Below are positions 16,691-24,764 of a DNA stretch of 64,000 bases, piece by piece. The stretch lies in the NCBI GenBank assembly GCA_026003215.1, contig BPGV01000001.1, positions 1,765,729 to 1,829,728 on the forward strand, read 5' to 3'. Origin of the DNA: Bacteroidia bacterium (lineage in GTDB: Bacteria; Bacteroidota; Bacteroidia; SpSt-205). The notes below the pieces were generated by a model. The model saw only the letters and a program-made list of their open reading frames with translations, did not search any database and was not told the DNA's origin. Position 1 is the stretch's first letter; every line of letters starts with the position of its first letter. A program made the translations under genes and the position numbers.

Positions 16691-19552
16691 ATGTTTCCTT
16701 TTGTGCGGCGGCATGTACCCCACCGCCCCGAAGAGCTGACCCACATGCTCAAAACCGTGGGAGTCTCCTCCTTAGAGGAGTTGTGTGACAGGATAGTACC
16801 TGAGTCCATCCGTGTGCGGGAACCCTTACGCCTGTCCCCACCCGCCACCGAAGCCGAAATCTTAGAAGAAATGCGGCAGCTGGCCCAACAAAATGCCCGT
16901 TGGCGCACCTACATCGGGATGGGGTATTATGGCACCCATACGCCGCCGGTTATTCAGCGGCTGGTGTTGGAAAATCCCGCCTGGTATACAGCCTATACCC
17001 CTTACCAGCCGGAGATTGCGCAGGGACGGCTGGAGCTTCTGATGCTTTTTCAAACGATGGTTTCAGACCTGACCGGCCTACCTATGGCGAATGCCTCACT
17101 CTTAGATGAAGCTACGGCGGCTGCCGAAGCGCTTTTCATGTTTTATAACTTCTCTGGGGGGAAGGGCAAGCGCTTTTTTGTGGATGCGCTCCTTCATCCG
17201 CAGGTGATAGGGGTGGTGGCTACGCGGGCAGAAGCGCTCGGTATTTCCTTGGAGGTAGGCGTACCGGAGGAGGCGGATTGGACGGGCTTTTTTGGAGCTA
17301 TTCTTGCGTATCCGACGACGGATGGGTGGATACGGCCGCACTTACCTGCCCTTATTGCGCAGGCGAAAGCCGCCGGGGTGCAGGTAGCGGTGGCTACAGA
17401 CCTCCTGATGCTTACGCTGGTGGAGGCGCCGGGGCGGTTGGGCGCTGATGTGGCTTTGGGTTCTACCCAGCGCTTCGGTGTGCCGATGGGGTATGGGGGG
17501 CCGCACGCAGCTTTCTTTGCCGCTACTGAAACCTACAAGCGCCACTTGCCGGGGCGTCTCGTAGGCCTTACGGTAGATGCCGAAGGGCGCCCTGCTTATA
17601 GACTGGCCCTCCAAACGCGTGAGCAGCACATCAAACGCGAGCGCGCCACCAGTAATATCTGCACAGCCCAAGTGCTCTTAGCCCACATGGCTACCCTCTA
17701 CGCTATCTATCACGGCCCCGAAGGCCTCAAGGCTATTGCCCAAGCTATTCATGACAAAACCGCTCGTTTAGCCCAGACCCTCCAAGCTGCAGGCATAGAG
17801 CTGGCTTACTCTACTTTCTTTGATACGCTGCGTTTGCGCTTCACGCCTGCAGAGGCCCAAAAAGTACGCGAGCAGGCTACGACTCACCGTATCAACCTCC
17901 GCTATTATGAAGGAGGCGATGTCGGACTGAGCCTGGATGAAACGGTCCGAGAAGAAGACCTCCAAGCGTTAGCGGTGGTCTTAGGGGCAGCTAAGGGGCG
18001 TGCCCTTTCCCTTTCTGAGGTGGCGCAGCCCTGCTATCCGGCTGGGCTTGCTCGTCAGACCCCTTTCCTTACGCATCCTACTTTCCGAAGTTATCAAGGG
18101 GAGCAGCAGCTCACGCGCTTCCTTCATCGGCTGGTAAGCCGAGATATATCGCTCGTGCATTCTATGATTCCCTTGGGTTCTTGCACGATGAAGCTCAATC
18201 CCGTAGCGGCCCTGATGCCTATTAGCTGGCCCGAGCTGAACCAGCTCCATCCCTTCTTGCCCAAGGAGCAGGCTGCAGGGTATCAGGAGATGCTGCGGCG
18301 CTTGGAGAGTTACCTATGTGAGATTACGGGGTTTGCGGCGGTGAGCTTCCAACCCAACTCCGGCGCGCAGGGCGAATACACCGGCCTGTTGGTTATCCGT
18401 CGGTACCACCAGGCCCGCGGAGAAGGGCACCGCGATGTGGTATTGGTGCCTTCTTCTGCGCATGGAACCAACCCCGCCAGCGCTGTCCTGGCCGGGTACA
18501 AGGTCGTGGTCATAAGTGCCGATGAACAAGGCAATATCAGTTTGGCGGACTTAGACGCTAAACTGGCTCAATATGGACCCCGTGTGGCTGCTATCATGAT
18601 TACCTACCCCTCTACGCACGGGGTGTATGAGCGGCGTGTGCGTGACATTTGCGACAAGGTGCACGCAGTGGGCGGACAGGTGTATATGGATGGTGCCAAC
18701 CTCAATGCCCAAGTCGGCCTCACCAAGCCGGCCTATATCGGGGCGGATGTCTGCCACCTGAACCTCCATAAGACTTTTGCGATACCGCATGGGGGAGGGG
18801 GGCCTGGGATGGGGCCTATTGCGGTGGCGGCGCATTTGGTGCCGTACTTACCCACGCATCCGGTCGTCTCTACGGGTGGGCCAGAGGGAATCGGTCCTGT
18901 AGCGGCTGCCCCTTACGGGAGCGCGCTCATCCTCTGGATCTCCTACGCTTACATACGGATGATGGGCGCCGAAGGACTCACCTACGCTACCCAAGTGGCC
19001 CTCCTGAACGCTAACTACCTCAAGGCTCGGCTGGCGGCTTCCTATCCTATCCTCTATACAGGCGAAGGAGGATGGGTGGCCCATGAGTTTATCGTGGACC
19101 TGCGCAGCTTCAAGGTCAAGTACGGCATAGAAGTGGAGGACATCGCCAAGCGGCTCATGGACTTTGGGTTTCATGCGCCTACGGTGTCTTTCCCGGTGCC
19201 GGGTACCCTCATGATAGAACCCACCGAGAGCGAAGACTTAGAGGAGCTGGAGCGCTTCATCCAAGCGCTGGAAATCATCCGTGCGGAGATTGCCGAGGTA
19301 GAGGCGGGACAGGTGCCCGTAGAAGAGAGTGTCCTTCGGCGGGCACCCCACACCCAAGAAGTGCTGCTTAAAGAAAACTGGGACCGCCCCTACTCCCGAG
19401 AAAAAGCCGCTTTCCCGGCGCCGTGGCTGAGAGCGTATAAGTTTTGGCCGCCCGTGGCGCGGGTAGACCATGCCTATGGCGACCGGAACCTCGTCTGCGT
19501 GTGCCCCCCTACCGAAGCCTACGCCGAAGAAACACAGCCTTCTTTTAGCTGA
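16691..19552 (+). CDS. gcvP: Glycine dehydrogenase (decarboxylating), P-protein
   Basis: 953 residues, the full-length single-chain P-protein, not the split gcvPA/gcvPB form common in thermophiles. It decarboxylates glycine with PLP and passes the aminomethyl group to lipoylated GcvH. Seen: the N-terminal half with YTPYQPEIAQGRLE and a NASLLDEATAAAEA motif; the C-terminal half with the PLP-lysine motif NLHKTFAIPHGGGGPG near residue 695 and SPYGSA-like AAPYGSALIL. gcvH follows after 27 bases with its own promoter box. gcvT and lpd are not in the window. Confidence 0.97.
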   Translation: MFPFVRRHVPHRPEELTHMLKTVGVSSLEELCDRIVPESIRVREPLRLSPPATEAEILEEMRQLAQQNARWRTYIGMGYYGTHTPPVIQRLVLENPAWYTAYTPYQPEIAQGRLELLMLFQTMVSDLTGLPMANASLLDEATAAAEALFMFYNFSGGKGKRFFVDALLHPQVIGVVATRAEALGISLEVGVPEEADWTGFFGAILAYPTTDGWIRPHLPALIAQAKAAGVQVAVATDLLMLTLVEAPGRLGADVALGSTQRFGVPMGYGGPHAAFFAATETYKRHLPGRLVGLTVDAEGRPAYRLALQTREQHIKRERATSNICTAQVLLAHMATLYAIYHGPEGLKAIAQAIHDKTARLAQTLQAAGIELAYSTFFDTLRLRFTPAEAQKVREQATTHRINLRYYEGGDVGLSLDETVREEDLQALAVVLGAAKGRALSLSEVAQPCYPAGLARQTPFLTHPTFRSYQGEQQLTRFLHRLVSRDISLVHSMIPLGSCTMKLNPVAALMPISWPELNQLHPFLPKEQAAGYQEMLRRLESYLCEITGFAAVSFQPNSGAQGEYTGLLVIRRYHQARGEGHRDVVLVPSSAHGTNPASAVLAGYKVVVISADEQGNISLADLDAKLAQYGPRVAAIMITYPSTHGVYERRVRDICDKVHAVGGQVYMDGANLNAQVGLTKPAYIGADVCHLNLHKTFAIPHGGGGPGMGPIAVAAHLVPYLPTHPVVSTGGPEGIGPVAAAPYGSALILWISYAYIRMMGAEGLTYATQVALLNANYLKARLAASYPILYTGEGGWVAHEFIVDLRSFKVKYGIEVEDIAKRLMDFGFHAPTVSFPVPGTLMIEPTESEDLEELERFIQALEIIRAEIAEVEAGQVPVEESVLRRAPHTQEVLLKENWDRPYSREKAAFPAPWLRAYKFWPPVARVDHAYGDRNLVCVCPPTEAYAEETQPSFS

Positions 19553-19564
19553 GCGGCTTACCTG

Positions 19565-19572
19565 TACCTTTG
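19565..19572 (+). promoter_or_regulatory. -7 box TACCTTTG for gcvH
   Basis: Exact TAnnTTTG, 7 bases before the gcvH ATG at 19580, within the 27-base gap after gcvP. Confidence 0.72.
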
Positions 19573-19579
19573 CGCGGGT

Positions 19580-19960
19580 ATGCACTTTCCAGAGGACTTA
19601 TACTACACCAAAGAGCATGAATGGCTGCGTCTCACCAGCGAAAACGAAGGCTTGGTAGGTATCACCGACTTTGCGCAGTCGCAACTGGGCGATATCGTGT
19701 ATGTGGATATTCCGACGGTGGGGCACACCTTGGAAGCGGGTGCTGTCTTCGGCACCGTAGAAGCCGTCAAAACCGTGTCTGACCTATACCTACCCGTCAC
19801 CGCTACGATACTGGAAAAAAACCCCCTCTTGGAGACCCAGCCGGAAAAAATCAATCAGTCGCCCTACGAAGAGGGGTGGATGATTCGCGTGCGTATAGAG
19901 AAGCCCGAAGAGCTGAAAAACCTCCTGCGCGCAGAAGCCTATCAGGCGCTGATAGGGTGA
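19580..19960 (+). CDS. gcvH: Glycine cleavage system H protein
   Basis: 126 residues, standard length. This is the lipoylated carrier that shuttles the aminomethyl group between P-, T- and L-proteins. Seen: YYTKEHEWLR near the N-terminus, VGITDFAQSQLGDIVYVDIP, and the lipoyl-lysine motif GTVEAVKTVSDLY near residue 60, followed by NPLLETQPEKINQSPYEEGW. It follows gcvP but also has its own -7 box, allowing extra expression of the carrier. Confidence 0.97.
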   Translation: MHFPEDLYYTKEHEWLRLTSENEGLVGITDFAQSQLGDIVYVDIPTVGHTLEAGAVFGTVEAVKTVSDLYLPVTATILEKNPLLETQPEKINQSPYEEGWMIRVRIEKPEELKNLLRAEAYQALIG

Positions 19961-19986
19961 GCGCACAGCCGCTTGTGTAAGCTTGG

Positions 19987-22900
19987 ATGAATAAAAAGGG
20001 CATCAGCGGCGAAATAGAGCGCTATCTGGAGGAGATAGCTAAGCTCACTCAGCGGGGGGATGCTCGGGAGGAGAGTTACTATGACCTCCTCAAAAAACTC
20101 ATAGAGGCGTTCGCTCGGGCCCAGGGTAAAACCATTGAGGTTACGGTACTGCCTAAGCCCACAGATGCGGGAAATCCTGACTTTCGGGTATGGGACGGCC
20201 GACATCAGGTGATTGGCTACATAGAGGCTAAGGCCCCTCACCAAAACCTTGACCGCATAGCGGACTCGCCTCAGCTCCGGCGGTATCGCGCGACTTTTCC
20301 TAATCTCATCCTTACGAACTTTTACGAGTTTCGGTTGTATCGGGAAGGGCAAGCGCTAAGGGGGGCTATGCTGGCGCGTTCGTTTATCCCGCAGCAGCTA
20401 AAAACCCAACCGCCTGCCGAGCAAATGCAGGCGCTGGAGCAGCTCTTCGAGACTTTCTTTTCTTTCGTTCTCCCGCATTACCTGACTCCGCAAGCCCTTT
20501 CGAGAGAACTTGCGCGGCGCACGCGTTTCCTGCGCGACGAAGTCATTCGGCCGGAACTGGCCGAGCAGATCAAGCACGGGCAGGGTGACCTCTATGGCTT
20601 TTACGATGCCTTCCGCAAGTACCTAATCGCTAACCTCTCCCTCGAGCAGTTTGCCGACCTCTACGCCCAGACCCTCACGTATGGGCTATTTGCTGCCCGT
20701 ACCCGTACCCCAGGCTCTTTTAGTCGGCGCGAGGCCTTTGACCTTATCCCCCCCACTATCGGCATCCTACGCGACGTTTTCCAGTTCATCTCGCTTGGCA
20801 AACCCTCTCGCCAGATGGAGGTCATTGTGGACGAGATTGCCGCTGTCCTGAATGCCGCTGAAGTCCAAGCCATCCTCGAGCAGTACTACAAACAAGGCAA
20901 GGGCGATGACCCCATCCTGCACTTTTACGAGACCTTCTTGGCCGAATACGACCCTGAAACGCGTGAGCGACGCGGCGTCTATTATACACCGCAGCCGGTG
21001 GTGCGCTATATCGTGCGCGCCGTCCATGAATTGCTCAAAACCCGCTTTGGGCTCGCCGATGGACTGGCCGATCCTTCTGTGACGCTATTAGACCCGGCCG
21101 CCGGCACGCTTACCTTCCCGGCTGAGGCCATCCGTGTGGCTTTTGCAGAATTCACCGCCAAATATGGCACGGGTGGAAAGGAAAACTTCCTGCGCCGGCA
21201 CATCCTGCCCCACTTTTACGCCTTTGAACTGCTAATGGCCCCCTATGCTATCGGTCACATGAAGATAGGCTTCCTGCTTGAAGCGCTCGGCGTGCCGCTC
21301 CAAGAGGGGGAACGCTTCCAATCCTACCTGACCAACGCACTGGAAATGGAAGATTTACAACAAATCCAAATCCCCGGCTTGGCTTCGCTTTCCGAAGAAA
21401 GCCACCAGGCCGCCCGCGTCAAGAAGGAGGAGCCAATCCTGGTCATCCTGGGCAACCCCCCCTATTCCGGCATTTCGGCCAATCAGAACGACTGGACGGA
21501 GCAACTCCTGAAGACCGACCTGGATGGCGCCCAGAGTTACTACACGGTGGATGGTCAGCCGCTCGGCGAGAAAAATCCCAAGTGGCTGCAGGACGACTAC
21601 GTCAAGTTCCTACGGTTTGCGCAGTGGAAGGTTCACAAGGCGGGTCGCGGTATCGTCGCTATGATTACCAACCACGGCTACCTGGATAACCCTACCTTCC
21701 GCGGCATGCGCCAGAGCCTGCTCAGGACCTTTGACGAAATCTACATCCTTGACCTGCACGGCAATAGTCTGAAGCGGGAAACCGCCCCCGACGGCCGCCC
21801 AGATGAGAACGTCTTTGACATTCGCCAGGGAGTAGCCATTGCCTTCTTCATCCGCCACGGCTACCCTGAAAAGCGCGGCGTCTATCACGCCGACCTCTAC
21901 GGCCGACGCGAAGAGAAATACGACTGGCTGGAAACCCACGACCTGACCACCACTGGTTACCAGCCTATCCAGCCAACCTCGCCCTATTACCTCTTCGTGC
22001 CGCGTAGCACCCCCAACCTGCAGACTTACCTCTCCTGGCTGCGCATCAACGAGATTTTCCCCGTCAACAGCGTGGGCATCGTCACCGCAAGGGATAAACT
22101 CACTATTCACTGGACATCCAATGAAGCCTGGACGACGGTTCTCAACTTTAGTCGCATGGATGAAGAGCTGGCTCGGCAGGCGTACCAGTTGGGCAAGGAT
22201 GCGCGCGACTGGAAAGTCTCGCTGGCGCAACAGGACCTGCGGCACAACGGCGGTCCTCACCGAGAGAAGATTGTACCGATCCTGTATCGCCCCTTTGATA
22301 TTCGCTACACCTATTATACGGGTCGCTCACGCGGTTTCCACTGCATGCCCCGCCCCGAAGTCATGTCCCACATGCTGGCGGGGAAGAATATGGCATTGGT
22401 AACTACGCGCCAGGTCAAAGCAAGCCAAACCTGGCAACACTGCTTCGTAGCCAGTCAAATCACGGAGTCTTGTGTGATTTCCAATCAAACCAGCGAAATC
22501 GGTTATGTGTTTCCCCTCTATCGCTACCCCTCCGATATGTTACATACCGACAAACAGCCTAACTTGGCCAAGGAGGTGCTGCCCAAGCTGGCCGAGGTCT
22601 ATGGCTTCCCCCCCACGCCAGAGGAGGTACTGGCCTATATTTACGCTGTCTTTTATAGCCCCACCTACCGCCAGCGATACGCCCAGGAGCTACGTACGGA
22701 CTTTCCCCGCGTGCCCTTTACGGCGGATCCCGAGGTCTTCCGTCAAATGGCGACGCTGGGGCAGCGCTTGATAGACCTGCACCTGCTACGCAGCCCGGAG
22801 CTGGATCTGCCGCAGGTCAAATACCAGGGCAGCGGGGAGGACCGTATCCGCATTGTGCGGTACGAGGCCGGTCAGAAGCGCGTCTATATCAACGCCGACA

Positions 22901-23127
22901 AGTATTTTGAGGGCATCACGCCGGAGATGTGGGCATACCAGATTGGCGGCTATCAGGTGCTGGAAAAATACCTGAAAGACCGCAAGGGACGCTCCCTGGA
23001 TGACCCGGTGCACTATATCCGCATTGCCACCGCCATTGCCCACACCATAACCCTCCAGGCGGAGATAGACCAGCTTTATCCTATGGTAGAGGCTGAGCTC
23101 CTGCTATGGAAGACAAAACAGAGTTAG
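19987..23127 (+). CDS. Single-chain restriction-modification enzyme, type ISP/IIG-like without helicase
   Basis: 1046 residues. The N-terminal ~110 residues carry a PD-(D/E)xK-like nuclease pattern (NPDFRV, then GYIEAKAP). A helical coupler follows to about 320. The N6-adenine methyltransferase core has VYYTPQPVVRYIV, the SAM motif LLDPAAGTLTF near 365 and the catalytic NPPYSG near 485. The C-terminal region (YQGSGEDRIRIV, VYINADKYFEGI, QIGGYQVLEKYLKDRKGR) resembles the type ISP C-terminal specificity domain. Classical type ISP enzymes have a superfamily 2 helicase between nuclease and methylase; none is seen here and the length leaves no room. It would methylate one site and cut DNA on its own. 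No exact TAnnTTTG box precedes it, and transfer between housekeeping genes is likely. Recognition site unknown. Confidence 0.82.
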   Translation: MNKKGISGEIERYLEEIAKLTQRGDAREESYYDLLKKLIEAFARAQGKTIEVTVLPKPTDAGNPDFRVWDGRHQVIGYIEAKAPHQNLDRIADSPQLRRYRATFPNLILTNFYEFRLYREGQALRGAMLARSFIPQQLKTQPPAEQMQALEQLFETFFSFVLPHYLTPQALSRELARRTRFLRDEVIRPELAEQIKHGQGDLYGFYDAFRKYLIANLSLEQFADLYAQTLTYGLFAARTRTPGSFSRREAFDLIPPTIGILRDVFQFISLGKPSRQMEVIVDEIAAVLNAAEVQAILEQYYKQGKGDDPILHFYETFLAEYDPETRERRGVYYTPQPVVRYIVRAVHELLKTRFGLADGLADPSVTLLDPAAGTLTFPAEAIRVAFAEFTAKYGTGGKENFLRRHILPHFYAFELLMAPYAIGHMKIGFLLEALGVPLQEGERFQSYLTNALEMEDLQQIQIPGLASLSEESHQAARVKKEEPILVILGNPPYSGISANQNDWTEQLLKTDLDGAQSYYTVDGQPLGEKNPKWLQDDYVKFLRFAQWKVHKAGRGIVAMITNHGYLDNPTFRGMRQSLLRTFDEIYILDLHGNSLKRETAPDGRPDENVFDIRQGVAIAFFIRHGYPEKRGVYHADLYGRREEKYDWLETHDLTTTGYQPIQPTSPYYLFVPRSTPNLQTYLSWLRINEIFPVNSVGIVTARDKLTIHWTSNEAWTTVLNFSRMDEELARQAYQLGKDARDWKVSLAQQDLRHNGGPHREKIVPILYRPFDIRYTYYTGRSRGFHCMPRPEVMSHMLAGKNMALVTTRQVKASQTWQHCFVASQITESCVISNQTSEIGYVFPLYRYPSDMLHTDKQPNLAKEVLPKLAEVYGFPPTPEEVLAYIYAVFYSPTYRQRYAQELRTDFPRVPFTADPEVFRQMATLGQRLIDLHLLRSPELDLPQVKYQGSGEDRIRIVRYEAGQKRVYINADKYFEGITPEMWAYQIGGYQVLEKYLKDRKGRSLDDPVHYIRIATAIAHTITLQAEIDQLYPMVEAELLLWKTKQS

Positions 23128-23131
23128 GGAT

Positions 23132-23944
23132 ATGCGAGCGGTGATTGTCGGGCCGGGGGTGATGGGAGAGACGCTGGCGGGCGCCTTCCGTCAGGTCTAT
23201 CCCCAAGAAGGCTTGGTGTTTCTCGGGCCGCCCTCGGAACGGAGACGACTTTTGGCAGAGCGTTTCGGTGCCGTGGAGGCTACCGCCCCTGCCGACATCG
23301 GCGAAGCGGTAGACTGGCTCTTCCTCACCCTCAAACCCCAAAAAGCCTTGCACGTACTGCCGACATTGCGCCCGCTCCTCAAGCCGGAGTCGGTGGTGCT
23401 TTCGGTCATGGCGGGGGTGACCTTGGCGCATGTACGAGCAGCGCTGGGGCATCCGCGGCTGGTACGCACCATGCCGAATACCCCCGGCCGCATAGGCGCA
23501 GGCATCACCGTATGGACCGCCGATAGCCTCTCGGAGGAAGAGCACATCACCGTAAAAAGCTTTTTGGCTGCGTTAGGCGAAGAGATTTATGTGGAGGAGG
23601 AGAGCTATATAGACATGGCTACGGCCCTGTCGGGTACAGGGCCGGCATATGTGTTTCTCTTTATGGAGGCGCTTATGGATGCGGGGGTGCATATGGGCCT
23701 CCCGCGTCATATCGCCGAAAGGCTCGTAGAGGCGACCCTACGAGGGGCCGTGGCTTACTACAAGCATACGGGGAAGAACCCCGCCGCCCTGCGGCACGAA
23801 GTAACCTCTCCCGGTGGCACCACAGCCGAAGCCATCTACCGCTTGGAAAAAGCGGGCTTTCGGCCGGCGCTCTCTCGGGCCGTCTGGGCAGCCTATCAGC
23901 GTTCGCTCTCGTTGCGACCGCCGCTGCCCGCCCAAGAAGGGTAA
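23132..23944 (+). CDS. proC: Pyrroline-5-carboxylate reductase
   Basis: 270 residues. It catalyses the last step of proline synthesis with NAD(P)H. Seen: an N-terminal Rossmann motif variant VIVGPGVMGETLAGAF (GPGVMG in place of GxGNMG), VMAGVTLAHV, RTMPNTPGRIGAG, and the C-terminal dimer/active-site segment ALSGTGPAYVFLFMEALMDAGV and EVTSPGGTTAEAI. It starts 4 bases after the restriction-modification gene, with which it is probably co-transcribed by position only. It is convergent with the hydroxylase gene, with a 4-base gap. Confidence 0.95.
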   Translation: MRAVIVGPGVMGETLAGAFRQVYPQEGLVFLGPPSERRRLLAERFGAVEATAPADIGEAVDWLFLTLKPQKALHVLPTLRPLLKPESVVLSVMAGVTLAHVRAALGHPRLVRTMPNTPGRIGAGITVWTADSLSEEEHITVKSFLAALGEEIYVEEESYIDMATALSGTGPAYVFLFMEALMDAGVHMGLPRHIAERLVEATLRGAVAYYKHTGKNPAALRHEVTSPGGTTAEAIYRLEKAGFRPALSRAVWAAYQRSLSLRPPLPAQEG

Positions 23945-23948
23945 GGGG

Positions 23949-24710
23949 TTACTTTTTGTGCTGGTAGAAAAGCTGCTCCCAGGCTTTTTCGCGTTCGGCG
24001 GCTTCGGTGATGTAGGGGGTAAAGTACGCGATATTGAGCACGAGCCAGTTGAGCACATTGGCCGGGAAATAAGTGGGCCGCACAAAATCTACAAAAAGCA
24101 CGACGCGCAGGCCATTGGTATTATTATGCACCTCGTGGTCAAAGCAGTCATCAAAGATGATAACTTTACCTTCTTCCCAGTGGAGTTTTTGGTCGTGGAC
24201 GCGTATCCAACAGTTTTCTTTGGGTTCGGGCACAATCAGGCCGAGGTGTAGGCGCAAGACCCCATTATACGGGCCGCGGTGGGGCGGGATGTACTTGCCG
24301 GGCTCTAAAATAGAGAAGAAAGCGGTTTTGATGCCGGGGATGCGGCGCAAAAGGCGGGTAGTTTCGGGGCAGGCTTTGGTATTGGCTTCGCTCCAACGCC
24401 CATAGCCACAAAACATGAAGGTTTTCCAGTTTTTGTCTTGGGTAATCGTTTGTACCTCTGGGGTGATCTCATGGAAGGCGGGCAGCTCGTCTTTGCGTTC
24501 TAAGACTTTTTCCAGTTCGGCGCGGATGACTTGCCAGTGGTCTTCCAGTTCTTTGGCCCAAGGGAAGAGTCGTGTGTCGTAGACGGGGGGATTGCCATGC
24601 ACAGAGAATCGCACATTCACCTCTTCTACGAAATCTACAAAACCTTGTACAAGCTTCTCGCGCAGGGTCTTCGGTTGTTTTAGGACCCCTTTATACACGC
24701 GGCTTGCCAT
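23949..24710 (-). CDS. Aspartyl/asparaginyl beta-hydroxylase-family dioxygenase
   Basis: 253 residues from ATG 24710 (MASRVYKGVLKQPK). The track's start at 24824 lies across the divergent promoter and is rejected because a TACCTTTG box ends 5 bases before 24710. The Fe(II)/2-oxoglutarate cupin fold is indicated by IPPHRGPYNGVLRLHLGL (first His) and FDDCFDHEVHNNT (second His), then RVVLFVDFVRP. Bacterial members include the lipid A hydroxylase LpxO, and this domain is also found in peptide hydroxylases. A C-terminal hydrophobic stretch (NVLNWLVLNIAYF) suggests membrane association. Substrate is not determined. Confidence 0.85.
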   Translation of the reverse strand: MASRVYKGVLKQPKTLREKLVQGFVDFVEEVNVRFSVHGNPPVYDTRLFPWAKELEDHWQVIRAELEKVLERKDELPAFHEITPEVQTITQDKNWKTFMFCGYGRWSEANTKACPETTRLLRRIPGIKTAFFSILEPGKYIPPHRGPYNGVLRLHLGLIVPEPKENCWIRVHDQKLHWEEGKVIIFDDCFDHEVHNNTNGLRVVLFVDFVRPTYFPANVLNWLVLNIAYFTPYITEAAEREKAWEQLFYQHKK

Positions 24711-24715
24711 GGAGG

Positions 24716-24723
24716 CAAAGGTA
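24716..24723 (-). promoter_or_regulatory. -7 box TACCTTTG for the hydroxylase gene
   Basis: Exact TAnnTTTG on the minus strand, 5 bases before ATG 24710; it decides that start. Confidence 0.75.
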
Positions 24724-24752
24724 CAGCATAAGATAGAATGAAAGTAAAGTTT

Positions 24753-24760
24753 TACCTTTG
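24753..24760 (+). promoter_or_regulatory. -7 box TACCTTTG for the PhoD-like gene
   Basis: Exact TAnnTTTG, 4 bases before ATG 24765, divergent from the hydroxylase box 29 bases away. Confidence 0.75.
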
Positions 24761-24764
24761 AGGC

